A stretch of 64,000 nucleotides of DNA from Georgenia daeguensis (GCF_039537705.1 NZ_BAABBA010000013.1:65654-129653); one strand, 5' to 3'. Positions 51,582 through 60,978 are shown, counted from the first letter of the stretch. The notes: a model not told the origin generated them from the letters alone. Made by a program: numbers and translations.

Positions 51582-53054
51582 CTACCGGGCGTGGAGCGGC
51601 TCCGCGGGGATCCGGCTGGTGCGGGCGAGCTCGGCGAACCAGCGCGCGCTGTCCTTGGGGATCCGCTCCAGGGTGTCGTAGTCGACGCGGACGATGCCGA
51701 ACCGCCTGGAGTAGCCGTAGCCCCACTCGAAGTTGTCGAGCAGCGACCAGACGAGGTAGCCGCGCAGGTCCACCCCGCGCTCGAGCGCGCGGTGGCAGGC
51801 GGTGAGGTGGCGGCGCAGGTAGTCGATCCGGTCGTCGTCGTGGACGGCGACGCCGGTCGGCCGGGTCGGGTCCTCGACCACCTCGTCGTCGAACGCGGCA
51901 CCGTTCTCGGTGACCATGAGGGGCAGGGAGGGATAGCGCCGGGAGACCGAGACGAGCAGCTCCTCCAGCCCGGCGGGCTCGATGTTCCACCCCATCGCCG
52001 TGTACGGGCCCGGCATCCGGAGGAACTCCACCCGGTCGGCGCCCGGCCACGGGGAGCCGCCGGCGTCCTTGTGACCGTCGTCCGTCTGCCGCGGGGACAC
52101 CCCGTCCCACAGGCGCACGCCGGTGGTGGAGTAGTAGTTGACCCCCAGCACGTCGAGCGGCTGGCAGATCGTCCGCGCGTCACCGTCGCGCACGAAGGAC
52201 CAGTCGGTCACCGAGGCGGTGTCGGCCAGCACGTCCGCGGGGTAGCTGCCCTCCAGCATGGGTTGCAGGAAGACCCGGTTGGCCAGGCCGTCCGTCTGAC
52301 GCACCGCCTCCTCCGCGCCGTCGCCGAAGCCCCGGAACACGTGCAGGTTGAGCGTGACGGAGTACTCGGTCTGCGCCGTCACCACGCTCCGCAGCGCCTG
52401 CAGGCCCAGCCCGTGGGCGAGGTTGAGGTGGTGGACGGCGGCGAGCGCCGACGCCGGCTCCGTGCGGCCGGGCGCGTGCGCGCCGGACCCGTAGCCGAGG
52501 TAGGCGGAGCACCACGGCTCGTTGAGCGTGGTCCAGGTGGCCACCCGGTCCCCGAGCGCCGCGCCGACGATCGCGGCGTAGTCGCCGAACGCCTCGGACG
52601 TGGCCCGGTTCGTCCAGCCGCCCGCGTCCTCGAGCGCCTGCGGGAGGTCCCAGTGGTACAGCGTGGCGATCGGGCGGATGCCGCGCACGAGCAGGCCGTC
52701 GACGAGCCGGGAGTAGAAGTCCAGGCCGGCCTGGTTCGCCGGTCCCGTGCCGGTGGGCTGGATGCGCGGCCAGGCGATCGAGAACCGGTAGGCGTGCAGG
52801 CCGAGGTCGGCCATGAGGTCGAGGTCCTCGTCGAGGCGGTGGTAATGGTCGTCCGCCACGTCCCCGGTGTCGCCGTTCCACACCCTGCCGGGGGTGTGGC
52901 TGAAGGTGTCCCAGATGCTCGGGCCGCGCCCGTCCTCCCGGGCCGCGCCCTCGATCTGGTACGAGGCCGTGGCCGAGCCGAGCACGAAGTTGTCGGGAAA
53001 CCTCAGGCCCGTGCCGCGGTAGTCGTCGCCCGGAGCCAGGTCGAAGGCGCTCAT
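51582..53054 (-). CDS. GH1 beta-glucosidase
   Basis: A 490-residue glycoside hydrolase family 1 enzyme. The N-terminal NFVLGSATASYQIEGAARED is the family signature. The acid/base Glu179 is in TTLNEPWCSAYLGYG and the nucleophile Glu383 is in LMVTENGAAFDDE. No signal peptide is present, so it works inside the cell on imported oligosaccharides. The ATG overlaps the stop of the alpha-xylosidase gene by four bases. With that enzyme it would remove xylose and glucose from xyloglucan fragments. Chain-end specificity is typical of the family. Confidence 0.95.
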   Translation of the reverse strand: MSAFDLAPGDDYRGTGLRFPDNFVLGSATASYQIEGAAREDGRGPSIWDTFSHTPGRVWNGDTGDVADDHYHRLDEDLDLMADLGLHAYRFSIAWPRIQPTGTGPANQAGLDFYSRLVDGLLVRGIRPIATLYHWDLPQALEDAGGWTNRATSEAFGDYAAIVGAALGDRVATWTTLNEPWCSAYLGYGSGAHAPGRTEPASALAAVHHLNLAHGLGLQALRSVVTAQTEYSVTLNLHVFRGFGDGAEEAVRQTDGLANRVFLQPMLEGSYPADVLADTASVTDWSFVRDGDARTICQPLDVLGVNYYSTTGVRLWDGVSPRQTDDGHKDAGGSPWPGADRVEFLRMPGPYTAMGWNIEPAGLEELLVSVSRRYPSLPLMVTENGAAFDDEVVEDPTRPTGVAVHDDDRIDYLRRHLTACHRALERGVDLRGYLVWSLLDNFEWGYGYSRRFGIVRVDYDTLERIPKDSARWFAELARTSRIPAEPLHAR

Positions 53055-55402
53055 GCCCGCACCTCCGCCGTGCCGGCGGAAGCCTCGACGGTCTCGCCGC
53101 CGGCGAGCCGGGCCCGGAACGGCACCGCCGGGGAGGCGGTGACCGTGGCTCCGCCGTCGGACCGGACGACGGCGAAGGTCGTGACCTCTCCGGTTTCGGG
53201 GTGGGTGACGGCGACGGTGCGGTCCGCGGTGCCGAGGTAGACCGTGACCAGCGGGTTCTCCGCGTAGTCGTAGTCCGGCCGGTCGGCGCCGGGCCCGGTG
53301 ACGAGCACGGCGTCCTCGCGCACCCACAGCGGCAGGGAGGAGAAGTCGTGCCGCTCGGTGCGCCATCCGCCGCCGGCGGTCTCCCCGGTCAGCAGGTTCG
53401 TCCACGTCCCGGCGGGCAGGTAGTAGGTGACGTCGCCCGCGGCGGAGAACACCGGCGCGACGAGCAGGTCGCGGCCGAGCAGGTACTGCCGGTCGAGGTA
53501 CTCCACGGCCGGGTCGCCGGGGAACTCCAGCGCCATGGCCCGCATGACGGGGACGCCCCGCTCGTGGGCCTCCACGCCGGCCTGGTAGAGGTAGGGCATC
53601 AGCTCGAGCTTGAGCCTGGTGAACCGACGGGTCACCGAGACGGCGTCCTGGCCGTCGGCCTCGCGCGCGGAGTCGTCGTCGAACGCCCACGGCACGCGGT
53701 AGTTCTGCGAGCCGTGCAGGCGCGAGTGGCTGGACATGAGCCCGAAAGCGACCCAGCGCTTGAACACCGCCGGGTCCGGGGTGCCCTCGAAGCCCCCGAT
53801 GTCGTGGCTCCAGAAGGAGAACCCGCTCAGCGTGAGCGAGAGCCCGCCGCGCAGCGACTCGGCCATGGACTCGAAGCTGGAGGAGTTGTCCCCGCCCCAG
53901 TGCACCGGCAGCCGGTGCCCGCCCACGGTGGCCGAGCGGGCGAAGACGACGGCGTCGCCCGTGCCGCGGACCTCCTCGAGCACCTCGAAGACGGCCTCGT
54001 TGTAGAGCTGGGTGTACCAGTTGTGCATGGCGCCCGGGTCGGAGCCGTCGTGCCAGACGACGTCGGTGGGCACGCGCTCGCCGAAGTCGGTCTTGATCGT
54101 GTCGACGCCCTGGGCCAGGAGGGTGCGGACCTTGCCCTGGTACCAGGCGCGCGCGGCCGGGTTGGTGAAGTCCACCAGGCCCATGCCCGCCTGCCACCTG
54201 TCCCACTGCCAGACGCTGCCGTCGGGGCGGCGCACGAGGTAGCCGGCGGCGGCGGCCTCGTCGAACAGGGCGCCGCGCTGGGCGATGTAGGGGTTGAGCC
54301 AGGCGCTGACCTTCAGGCCGCGCTCGTGGAGGCGGGCGAGCATGCCCTCCGGGTCGGGGAAGACCCGCGGGTCCCACTCGAAGTCTGTCCAGGAGAAGTC
54401 CCGCATCCAGAACGTGTCGAAGTGGAAGACGCTGAGCGGCAGGTCGCGCTCGGCCATGCCGTCGATGAACCGGTTGACCGTGGCCTCGTCGTAGTCGGTG
54501 GTGAACGACGTCGAGAGCCACAGCCCGTAGGACCACGCCGGGACCTTGGCGGGCCGGCCCGTCAGGGCCGTGTACCGCTCGACGACCTGCGCGGGGGTGG
54601 GGCCGTAGATGACCAGGTACTCCAGCGCCTCGCCGGGCACGGAGAACTGCACCTGCTCGACGGCCTCGCTTCCCACCTCGAAGGAGACGTGCTCCGGGTG
54701 GTTGACCAGCACGCCGTAGCCGCGGTTGGTGAGGTAGAACGGCACGTTCTTGTAGGCCTGCTCGCTGGAGGTGCCGCCGTCGGCGTTCCAGATGTCGACG
54801 CTCTGGCCGTTCTTGACCAGCGGGCCGAAGCGCTCGCCGAGGCCGTAGACGAGCTCGCCGACGCCGAGGGAGAGCTGGTTGTGGAGGTAGGACGACGACG
54901 GCGCGCGGCCCGTCGTCGTCACTCCGGCCACGCCGGCCGGGTCGGCGGCGACGGGAGCGTCGGGGGAGAGGGTGACGTAGCCGATCGACTTGTGGCCGGA
55001 GCGGGTCAGCACCGCGCCGCCGGCCTCGAACGTCAGGTCCCACGGGTCGCCGGGGGAGACCCGGGCCCGCAGCGGCCCGCTCTCGAGCGTCCCGCCGGCC
55101 GGGCCCGCGGCGGCGACGCCGTGGCCCGGCTCCGCGCCCAGGAGGTCGAAGCCCGCGGTGGTGCGCGCGCCGCGGTGGTGCTCGATGCGGACCTTCACCA
55201 CCCCCTCGAGCGGGCTGGACAGGGTCACGGTCAGCAGGGCGCGGTTGAGGGTGTCGCCGCGGCCGGTGATGACCCGGGTCGGGGCCAGGACCACCAGGCG
55301 CCCGCCGTCGGCGTCGTCCCTGGCCTCGATGTCGTAGGCCTCGGCCGCGTACTGGGCGTCGACGCCGGGCCGCGTGTGCCAGAACCCGTCGGTGAACTTC
55401 AT
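53051..55402 (-). CDS. GH31 alpha-xylosidase
   Basis: A 783-residue family 31 enzyme of the YicI alpha-xylosidase type. The nucleophile Asp439 lies in IKTDFGERVPTDVVW, and the acid/base Asp505 is in PVHWGGDNSSSF. The FDTFWMRDFSWTDFEWD and SFWSHDIGGFEG segments bind the xylosyl unit. The N-terminal beta-sandwich covers about 1-250. No signal peptide is seen. It starts with no gap after the permease gene and overlaps the beta-glucosidase start by ATGA. The pair implies use of xyloglucan oligosaccharides such as isoprimeverose. Confidence 0.94.
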   Translation of the reverse strand: MKFTDGFWHTRPGVDAQYAAEAYDIEARDDADGGRLVVLAPTRVITGRGDTLNRALLTVTLSSPLEGVVKVRIEHHRGARTTAGFDLLGAEPGHGVAAAGPAGGTLESGPLRARVSPGDPWDLTFEAGGAVLTRSGHKSIGYVTLSPDAPVAADPAGVAGVTTTGRAPSSSYLHNQLSLGVGELVYGLGERFGPLVKNGQSVDIWNADGGTSSEQAYKNVPFYLTNRGYGVLVNHPEHVSFEVGSEAVEQVQFSVPGEALEYLVIYGPTPAQVVERYTALTGRPAKVPAWSYGLWLSTSFTTDYDEATVNRFIDGMAERDLPLSVFHFDTFWMRDFSWTDFEWDPRVFPDPEGMLARLHERGLKVSAWLNPYIAQRGALFDEAAAAGYLVRRPDGSVWQWDRWQAGMGLVDFTNPAARAWYQGKVRTLLAQGVDTIKTDFGERVPTDVVWHDGSDPGAMHNWYTQLYNEAVFEVLEEVRGTGDAVVFARSATVGGHRLPVHWGGDNSSSFESMAESLRGGLSLTLSGFSFWSHDIGGFEGTPDPAVFKRWVAFGLMSSHSRLHGSQNYRVPWAFDDDSAREADGQDAVSVTRRFTRLKLELMPYLYQAGVEAHERGVPVMRAMALEFPGDPAVEYLDRQYLLGRDLLVAPVFSAAGDVTYYLPAGTWTNLLTGETAGGGWRTERHDFSSLPLWVREDAVLVTGPGADRPDYDYAENPLVTVYLGTADRTVAVTHPETGEVTTFAVVRSDGGATVTASPAVPFRARLAGGETVEASAGTAEVRA

Positions 55403-56308
55403 TTACTTCACGGCTCCTGCGGTGATGCCCCGGGTGAGGGTGCGTTGGAAGATGAGGAAGAAGATGAGCGTGGGGATGAGCCCGAGCAGCGCGGAGGCGC
55501 TCGTGGTGGTGACGTCCATGAGCCGGTCGCCCTGGAGGACCGTGATGGCCACGGGCACCGTCTGGGTGGCGTTGGAGACGAGGAACGTCAACGGGATGAG
55601 GAACTCGTTCCAGGTCCAGATGAAGAAGAAGATCAGCAGCACCGCGAGCGTGGGCCGCGAGATGGGGTAGACGACGCGCCACAGGATGGTGCGGCGGCTG
55701 GCGCCGTCGAGGGAGGCCGCCTCGAGGAGCTCCTTGGGGAAGGTGCCGAAGACCGACGCGAGCAGGTAGGTGCCGAACGCGCTCTGGATGACGGTGAAGA
55801 TGATGATGACCGACCAGACGTTGTCGTAGAGCCCGACCTCCTTGAACATGAAGTACAGGGGGTAGAGCAGCACCTCCTGCGGGAGCATGTTGGCCAGGAG
55901 GATCAGCACCACGATCCAGGTGCGTCCCTTGACCCGTCCGATGCCCAGGGCGAAGGCGTTCAAGACGGAGAGGGCGACGGCGAGGACGGCGACCATGCCG
56001 GAGATGAAGAAGCTGTTCCACAGCTTCTCCGGGAAGTTCACCCGCTCCCAGAACGCGACGAGGCCGTCGGTGTAGAGGCTGGTGGGCAGGCTCAGCGGTC
56101 CGGAGGCGTTGTAGTCGGCCGGGGACTTGAACGAGTTGACGAGGATCATCAGGAACGGCACGGCGATGACCAGCCCGAACAGCACGGCGAGGGCGAGGAT
56201 CACCCAGTCGCCGGCCGAGCGCCGGGTGCGATGACCGCGCACCTTGCCCGGCGCCGCCGGCCGGGCCGTGGTGGTCGGGGCGTCGAGGGTTTCCGTGGTG
56301 GTGGCCAT
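55403..56308 (-). CDS. Sugar ABC transporter permease, MalG type
   Basis: A 301-residue CUT1 permease with six helices after a Thr/Pro/Ala-rich leader. The EAA loop is EAASLDGASRRTILWRVVYP, and the tail RTLTRGITAGAVK is normal for MalG proteins. Its start overlaps the previous permease stop (ATGA) and its stop touches the alpha-xylosidase start. It forms the channel with the MalF-type partner. Confidence 0.93.
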   Translation of the reverse strand: MATTTETLDAPTTTARPAAPGKVRGHRTRRSAGDWVILALAVLFGLVIAVPFLMILVNSFKSPADYNASGPLSLPTSLYTDGLVAFWERVNFPEKLWNSFFISGMVAVLAVALSVLNAFALGIGRVKGRTWIVVLILLANMLPQEVLLYPLYFMFKEVGLYDNVWSVIIIFTVIQSAFGTYLLASVFGTFPKELLEAASLDGASRRTILWRVVYPISRPTLAVLLIFFFIWTWNEFLIPLTFLVSNATQTVPVAITVLQGDRLMDVTTTSASALLGLIPTLIFFLIFQRTLTRGITAGAVK

Positions 56309-57285
56309 CAGCGCTGCTCCTCCCGGCGCTCGAGCCGGGTCTGCACGACGATGAAGGCGACGGCGACGACGGCGATGACGGCGGTGAGGGCGGTGGCGAT
56401 GGTGGCGCCGTACCCGACCCGCTGGGACTGGAAGAACTCGGAGTAGGCGTAGTAGGCCGGGACGATCGTGGAGGTGCCGGGGCCGCCGCCGGTGAGGGCG
56501 TAGACCGGGCCGAAGACCTTCAGGGCGGCGATGGTGCAGGTGAGGACGACCACGAAGATCTCTGGGCGGATGATGCCCACCGTGATGGCGCGGAAGCGCT
56601 GGAACCAGTTGGCGCCGTCGAGCTCGGCGGCCTCGTAGAGCTCGGGGTCGACCCGCTGCAGGGCCGCCATGAAGATGACCACCGGGTAGCCGATCTGCAC
56701 CCAGACGAGCACCACCATGATCGAGACGAGCGCGGTGTCCGGGCTGCCGAGCCAGTTGCGCTGCAGCGCGTCGAGGCCGACGGCGTCGAGCACCTGGTTC
56801 AGGGCGCCGTTCTCCGGGCGCAGGATCCAGCCGATGACGATCGCGGCGATCACGGTGGGCAGGATCTGCGGGAGGTAGTAGGTGGCCCGCAGGAAGCTGG
56901 CCACCCGCCCGCCGAACTTGCGGCCCACCAGGTCGAAGAGCATGGCGGCCAGCACGAGCCCGAGCAGGGTCGGGACGACCACCATGGCCAGCACCATCGC
57001 GAGGGAGTTCTGGAAGGACGTCCAGAACACCTCGTCGGCGAAGAGCCGCGACCAGTTCTCCAGGCCGATCCACTCCGGCGGCTTGATCCCGCGGTAGGAG
57101 GTGAAGGTCAGGTACACGTTCCACGCCAGCGGAACGAGAATGATGAGGGTGAGCAGGACCAGGCCCGGGACCAGGTAGATCCAGTAGCTGTTCCGGCTCA
57201 GTCCCGGGATCAGGCCGTTGCGGCCGGGCCGCTTCTTCGGCGTGGCCGGGCTCGCCGGCACGACCGGCGCCGTGGCGCTCGCCAT
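56308..57285 (-). CDS. Sugar ABC transporter permease, MalF type
   Basis: A 325-residue CUT1 permease. Six helices follow a Pro/Ala-rich leader; the first is SYWIYLVPGLVLLTLIILVP. The EAA loop is EAAELDGANWFQRFRAITVG. It is separated from the upstream binding-protein gene by 73 bp that hold a strong hairpin. As in the other sugar locus, no ATPase is encoded here. Confidence 0.93.
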   Translation of the reverse strand: MASATAPVVPASPATPKKRPGRNGLIPGLSRNSYWIYLVPGLVLLTLIILVPLAWNVYLTFTSYRGIKPPEWIGLENWSRLFADEVFWTSFQNSLAMVLAMVVVPTLLGLVLAAMLFDLVGRKFGGRVASFLRATYYLPQILPTVIAAIVIGWILRPENGALNQVLDAVGLDALQRNWLGSPDTALVSIMVVLVWVQIGYPVVIFMAALQRVDPELYEAAELDGANWFQRFRAITVGIIRPEIFVVVLTCTIAALKVFGPVYALTGGGPGTSTIVPAYYAYSEFFQSQRVGYGATIATALTAVIAVVAVAFIVVQTRLERREEQR

Positions 57286-57321
57286 GGGGGTCTCCTCGCG
57301 TGGCGGTCGGGTGGGAGGGGG

Positions 57322-57350
57322 TGCCGCGGGCGGGGCGGCCGCCCGCGGCA
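57322..57350. terminator. Hairpin between binding-protein and permease genes
   Basis: Perfect 12-base GC arms (TGCCGCGGGCGG and complement) with a 5-base loop lie in the 73-bp gap. Hairpins in this position commonly make the binding-protein mRNA more abundant than the permease mRNA by partial termination or 3' protection. Confidence 0.75.
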
Positions 57351-57358
57351 GTCGGGCG

Positions 57359-58663
57359 TCAGCCCGTGATGTCGGCGACGCCGGCCTCGTACTGCTGGCC
57401 GAGCTGCTCCTGCACCTCGGCGGGAGACTGGGTGCCGTTGAGGAGCTCCTGCAGACCGGCGTTGAGCTCGTCGTAGAACGTCGGGGTCGGCCAGTCGGGG
57501 TAGAAGGCGATGCCGTCCCGCTCGTTGAGGGTGTTGAAGTTCTCGATGAGCTGCGCGGACTTCTCGTCGGTGATGTCGGCCGGGTCGGCCGCGACGGGGA
57601 CGCCGCCGTTGTTGCCGATCAGCGCCTGGATCTCGGGGCGCATGGTGACGTCGATGAACTCCTGCGCAAGGTCCGCGTTCTGGGCCCGCTCGGGGATCAC
57701 CCACATGTTGCCCGCGGAGCCGGGGGACATCTCGGCGCCCGGGAAGAGGAAGGTGCCGAACTCGAAGTCGGTGATCTCGGTGGTGAAGCGGTTGTGCCAC
57801 CAGGAGCCGGAGAAGAAGATCGGGTACTCCCCGCCGATGAAGGCGGTGCCGGCGTCCTCCGCCTTCAGGCCGGTGGCGTTGGTGGAGATGTAGCCCTTGT
57901 CCGTCCAGTCCTTGACGGTCTCGGTGGCGAAGGTGATCTCCTCGCCACTGAAGTCCACCTCGTCGGTGTACAGCTGGTAGGCGTCGACGAAGTCGCGGTC
58001 CGCCTTCGTCAGCGCCAGCTGGTACCAGAGCTGGCCGAGGGGGTACTCCGCGGCCGCCTCGGCCAGCGGGGTGACGCCCTGGTCGGCGAAGGCCGCGAGG
58101 GCCGCCTCGAACTCCTCCAGGGTGGTCGGGACCTCGAGCCCGGCCTCCTCGAACATGTCGACGTTGTAGTAGACCTCGACGAACTCGCCGTAGTTGGGCA
58201 CGCCGTACCAGCTGCCCGAGCCCATGACGCCGTTCTCGTCGTAACGGGCCGTGGTCTGCAGGGCCGGGGCGAGCTGGTCGTCCCAGCCGTACTCCTCGAC
58301 GGCGTCGTCCAGCGGGCTGAGCAGCCCCTGGCTGGCGAGCAGGCCGGCGGTGGCGTTGCCCTTGTTGTACTCGAGGATGTCCGGCGCCTCGTCGGAGTTG
58401 AGCACCTGGCTGGCGGTGGAGCGGATCTGCTCGAAGCTCTTGGCCTCGAGCTCCACGGTGGCGCCGGTCTCCTCCTCGAAGACGCGGATCGCCTCCTCCC
58501 AGGCGATGCCCATGGCCGAGGTCTCGGACTCGAAGTGCCACTGGCGGAGGACGTCGCCGCCGCCTCCCTCGGCCTCGGCCTCGCCCGAGGACCCGCACCC
58601 GGCGAGCACCAGGGCGCTCGCCGCGAGGGCGGCCGCGCCGATCGTCGTCGTCCTGCGGTTCAT
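57359..58663 (-). CDS. ABC transporter oligosaccharide-binding lipoprotein
   Basis: A 434-residue extracellular solute-binding protein. The signal ends in the lipobox LVLAGC (Cys about 23), followed by a short Gly/Glu-rich linker and the two-lobed domain. GAGGAGG lies before the ATG. It opens the transporter/enzyme series; a LacI-type operator lies about 100 bp upstream. The ligand is predicted to be a xyloglucan oligosaccharide from the enzymes in the operon. Confidence 0.93.
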   Translation of the reverse strand: MNRRTTTIGAAALAASALVLAGCGSSGEAEAEGGGGDVLRQWHFESETSAMGIAWEEAIRVFEEETGATVELEAKSFEQIRSTASQVLNSDEAPDILEYNKGNATAGLLASQGLLSPLDDAVEEYGWDDQLAPALQTTARYDENGVMGSGSWYGVPNYGEFVEVYYNVDMFEEAGLEVPTTLEEFEAALAAFADQGVTPLAEAAAEYPLGQLWYQLALTKADRDFVDAYQLYTDEVDFSGEEITFATETVKDWTDKGYISTNATGLKAEDAGTAFIGGEYPIFFSGSWWHNRFTTEITDFEFGTFLFPGAEMSPGSAGNMWVIPERAQNADLAQEFIDVTMRPEIQALIGNNGGVPVAADPADITDEKSAQLIENFNTLNERDGIAFYPDWPTPTFYDELNAGLQELLNGTQSPAEVQEQLGQQYEAGVADITG

Positions 58664-58758
58664 GTTCCTACCTCCTCGTAGGCCCGCGGTGCGTCCGCGG
58701 GGGATGGGGGTCGTGATGTGGTGGTCTGCTGAGCGGGGTACTGCTGGGCGATACTTCG

Positions 58759-58772
58759 TCGAAGCGTTTCGA
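58759..58772. promoter_or_regulatory. LacI-type operator before the binding-protein gene
   Basis: TCGAAGCGTTTCGA is a near-palindrome (one pair mismatched) that agrees with the sites found upstream of the LacI gene. It lies 95 bp before the binding-protein start, between the LacI stop and that gene. Confidence 0.8.
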
Positions 58773-58815
58773 TAAGTGGCGCGGAGAAGTCCTTCCTCGG
58801 TGGTGCGGGGGTGGC

Positions 58816-59820
58816 CTAGCGGGGGGTGACGGAGCCGTGGTCGACGTACGTGGGCGCCAGCAGCTCGACGCGCGGCTCGACCGGCTCGGACAGCTGCGCG
58901 ATGGCGAGCTCGACGGCGCGCTCGGAGCTCGCCCCGGGGACGAGCGGGATGACGTCGAGCGGCGGGTCGAAGGTGGAGGTGTCGAAGGTGGACCCGGCGG
59001 AGATGACCGAGAGGTCGCCGGGGACCGTGAGGCCGCGCTCCGCCACGTACGTCAGGGCCTCCCGCTGGGTCTGCTCCTCGCCGTGCATGACGAGCCCCGT
59101 GAGGTCGCCGTCGGGCCCGAGCAGGGTGGTGACGGCGGCGCGCACCTGGGCGGGGTCGTGCTCGCCGGTGGCGAAGCGGGCCTCGAGGCCGCGGTGGGCG
59201 GCGTGCTCGAGGAAGGCGTCCCGGAAGCGGGGCGGGAAGTTCGAGCCGCGCTCGTACACCGAGGCCGGGTGGCCGAGGAGGCCGACGGTGAGGTGCCCGG
59301 CGTCGGCGAGCCGGTCGACGGCGAGGCGGGCGGCCGCCTCGAAGTCGAGGTCCACGCAGACCAGGCCGTCGGTGTTGTCCGGCACGCCGATGAGCACGGC
59401 GGGGAGGTCGAGGGAGCGGACCAGGTCGGCCCGCTCGTCGTCGCGGAGCACGTCGAGGACGATCACGCCGTCGACGAGCCGGCTCGAGGTGACCCGCCGG
59501 AGGCCGGCGTCGGCCTCCTCCTGGGTGAGGAGGAGGACGTCGTAGTCGTAGCGGCGCGCGGCGGTCGCGACGGCCAGGACGAACGCCATGTGGGCCGGGG
59601 TGTAGGTGTCGGGCCGGAGGGGCTCGGTCACGGCGAGGATGTACGTCCGCCGTCCGGCGAGCATGCGGGCACCGGCGTTGGGGCGGTAGTCGAGCTCGCG
59701 CACGGCGTCCTCGATGCGGCGGCGCGTGGACTCGGCGATCGCCCGCTTGCCGCTGAGCGCGTACGAGACGGTGCTGATGGAGACGCCGGCCGCACTGGCC
59801 ACGTCCTTGATGGTCGCCAT
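58816..59820 (-). CDS. LacI-family transcriptional regulator
   Basis: A 334-residue LacI repressor. The helix-turn-helix is ATIKDVASAAGVSISTVSYA, followed by the hinge residues RRRIEDAVRELDYRPNAGAR and a sugar-binding domain. GGAGG lies four bases before the ATG at 59820; an ATG 15 bases further up would add five residues. It precedes the transporter and xylosidase genes on the same strand. Matching TCGAArCGyTTCGA-like sites lie on both sides, so it should control the operon and itself in response to an imported sugar. Confidence 0.93.
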   Translation of the reverse strand: MATIKDVASAAGVSISTVSYALSGKRAIAESTRRRIEDAVRELDYRPNAGARMLAGRRTYILAVTEPLRPDTYTPAHMAFVLAVATAARRYDYDVLLLTQEEADAGLRRVTSSRLVDGVIVLDVLRDDERADLVRSLDLPAVLIGVPDNTDGLVCVDLDFEAAARLAVDRLADAGHLTVGLLGHPASVYERGSNFPPRFRDAFLEHAAHRGLEARFATGEHDPAQVRAAVTTLLGPDGDLTGLVMHGEEQTQREALTYVAERGLTVPGDLSVISAGSTFDTSTFDPPLDVIPLVPGASSERAVELAIAQLSEPVEPRVELLAPTYVDHGSVTPR

Positions 59821-59852
59821 CGATCCTCCGTCCACGCTGCTCCGAGGAACTG

Positions 59853-59935
59853 TCTAAACGCTTCGACTGCGAAGCTGGACGGGACACTACGGCACGCTGC
59901 TGCCCGTGCGCAAGCGTTTCCCGGAAGCGTTTCGA
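59853..59935. promoter_or_regulatory. Three LacI-type sites upstream of the LacI gene
   Basis: CTAAACGCTTCGA (59854-59866), GCAAGCGTTTCC (59910-59921) and GGAAGCGTTTCGA (59923-59935) share an AArCGyTT core with the site at 58759. The last two are adjacent. They sit in the 156-bp gap between the LacI gene and the DUF1801 gene and suggest autoregulation. Confidence 0.72.
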
Positions 59936-59976
59936 TGGAGGTTCCGAGGCGCGGCAGGTCGACCGCGGCGGGGCGG

Positions 59977-60324
59977 CTAGCTCCCGGTGATCTCCGCCAG
60001 CCGGGCGCGAAGGAGACGCTCGATGACGTCGTCGGGAAGCGGGTGCTCCGCGGTGAAGCGCACGGTGCCCTTGGACAGCGACCAGCCCTCGAGGTCGTCC
60101 CGCACGGCGTCGATCGCGGCGGGGGAGAACGGGAAGAGCGAGAGGTGCTTTGCCGCGGCGACGACGCTGACGTACGGCTTGCCGGCCACCCGCAGGGCGG
60201 GCATCCCGTAGCTGATGCCGTCCTCGGCGTCGGGCGCGAGCCGTCGGGCGATGTCGATGACGTGCTGGAGGGCCTCGCGCGACGGCGAGGGGACCCCGGC
60301 GATGGCCTCGTCGACGGTGCTCAT
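59977..60324 (-). CDS. DUF1801 family protein (iron-chaperone-like)
   Basis: About 115 residues. The DUF1801/YdhG fold shows DGISYGMPALRVAGKPYVSV and a hydrophobic KHLSLFPFSPAAIDAV stretch, as in frataxin-like proteins sometimes named iron chaperones. That name is by similarity and is unproven. The ATG at 60324 gives the normal family start MSTVDEAIAG; the ORF could start 78 bases earlier. It is divergent from the SRPBCC gene. Confidence 0.87.
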   Translation of the reverse strand: MSTVDEAIAGVPSPSREALQHVIDIARRLAPDAEDGISYGMPALRVAGKPYVSVVAAAKHLSLFPFSPAAIDAVRDDLEGWSLSKGTVRFTAEHPLPDDVIERLLRARLAEITGS

Positions 60325-60400
60325 GCGTCCATGGTGGTGCAGAGGGCAGGCGGCCGGGCAGAGTTGAGCCGTCCGGCCGGTGCCGAGCTCGGAGGCGATC

Positions 60401-60895
60401 ATGGCGAGAGGTCAGCGGTCAGCGCGGCGAGGGCCGGGTGGCGCGGTCAGCGCCAAGGTCGAGGTCGCGGCACCCGCCGCGGCCGTGTGGGAGGTGCTCG
60501 CCGACCCCACCCGGTGGCCGGAGCGGACGCCCTCGATGACCTCGGTCGAGCTGCTCGACGGCGGACCTCTCGGGCCGGACGCGCGGGTGCGGATCAGCCA
60601 GCCGAGGCTGCCGGTCATGGTGTGGCGGGTGGTGGCCTGGCGGCCGGGGGAGTCATTCGTGTGGGCGGCGTCCTCGCCCGGGGTGCGGACCGTCGCGACG
60701 CACACGGTGGTGCCCGTGGGGGAACGGCACAGCCGCCTGCTGCTCGGCGTCTTCCACCACGGTCCGCTCGCCCCGCTCGCGCGGCTGCTCACCGGGCGGC
60801 TCACGTGCCGCTACATCGGGATGGAAGCGGCGGGGCACAAGGCCGCCGCGGAAGCCGTGGCGAACCCCGGGACCGGGACGCCGCGACCGCGCTGA
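60401..60895 (+). CDS. SRPBCC-family protein (polyketide cyclase-like)
   Basis: A 164-residue START/Bet v1-type protein, a fold that holds small hydrophobic ligands. The recognisable pattern is KVEVAAPAAAVWEVLADPTR and WPERTPSM, then strands to the end of a C-terminal helix. GGAG is six bases before the ATG. It has a basic N-terminal leader (ARGQRSARRGPGG). The ligand and role are unknown. Confidence 0.88.
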   Translation: MARGQRSARRGPGGAVSAKVEVAAPAAAVWEVLADPTRWPERTPSMTSVELLDGGPLGPDARVRISQPRLPVMVWRVVAWRPGESFVWAASSPGVRTVATHTVVPVGERHSRLLLGVFHHGPLAPLARLLTGRLTCRYIGMEAAGHKAAAEAVANPGTGTPRPR

Positions 60896-60978
60896 GGCGA
60901 CCGAGAAAAGGCAAAGAGCGCGGCGCGGCCGCCGTGGCAGGAGGCGGTTCCTACCGCCGAGACTCAGAGGAGACGCCC

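Noticed and set aside
53201..56446. A 1081-residue open frame opposite the alpha-xylosidase and permease genes
   Set aside because: Composition is that of an antisense shadow, and the real enzymes have full catalytic motifs.
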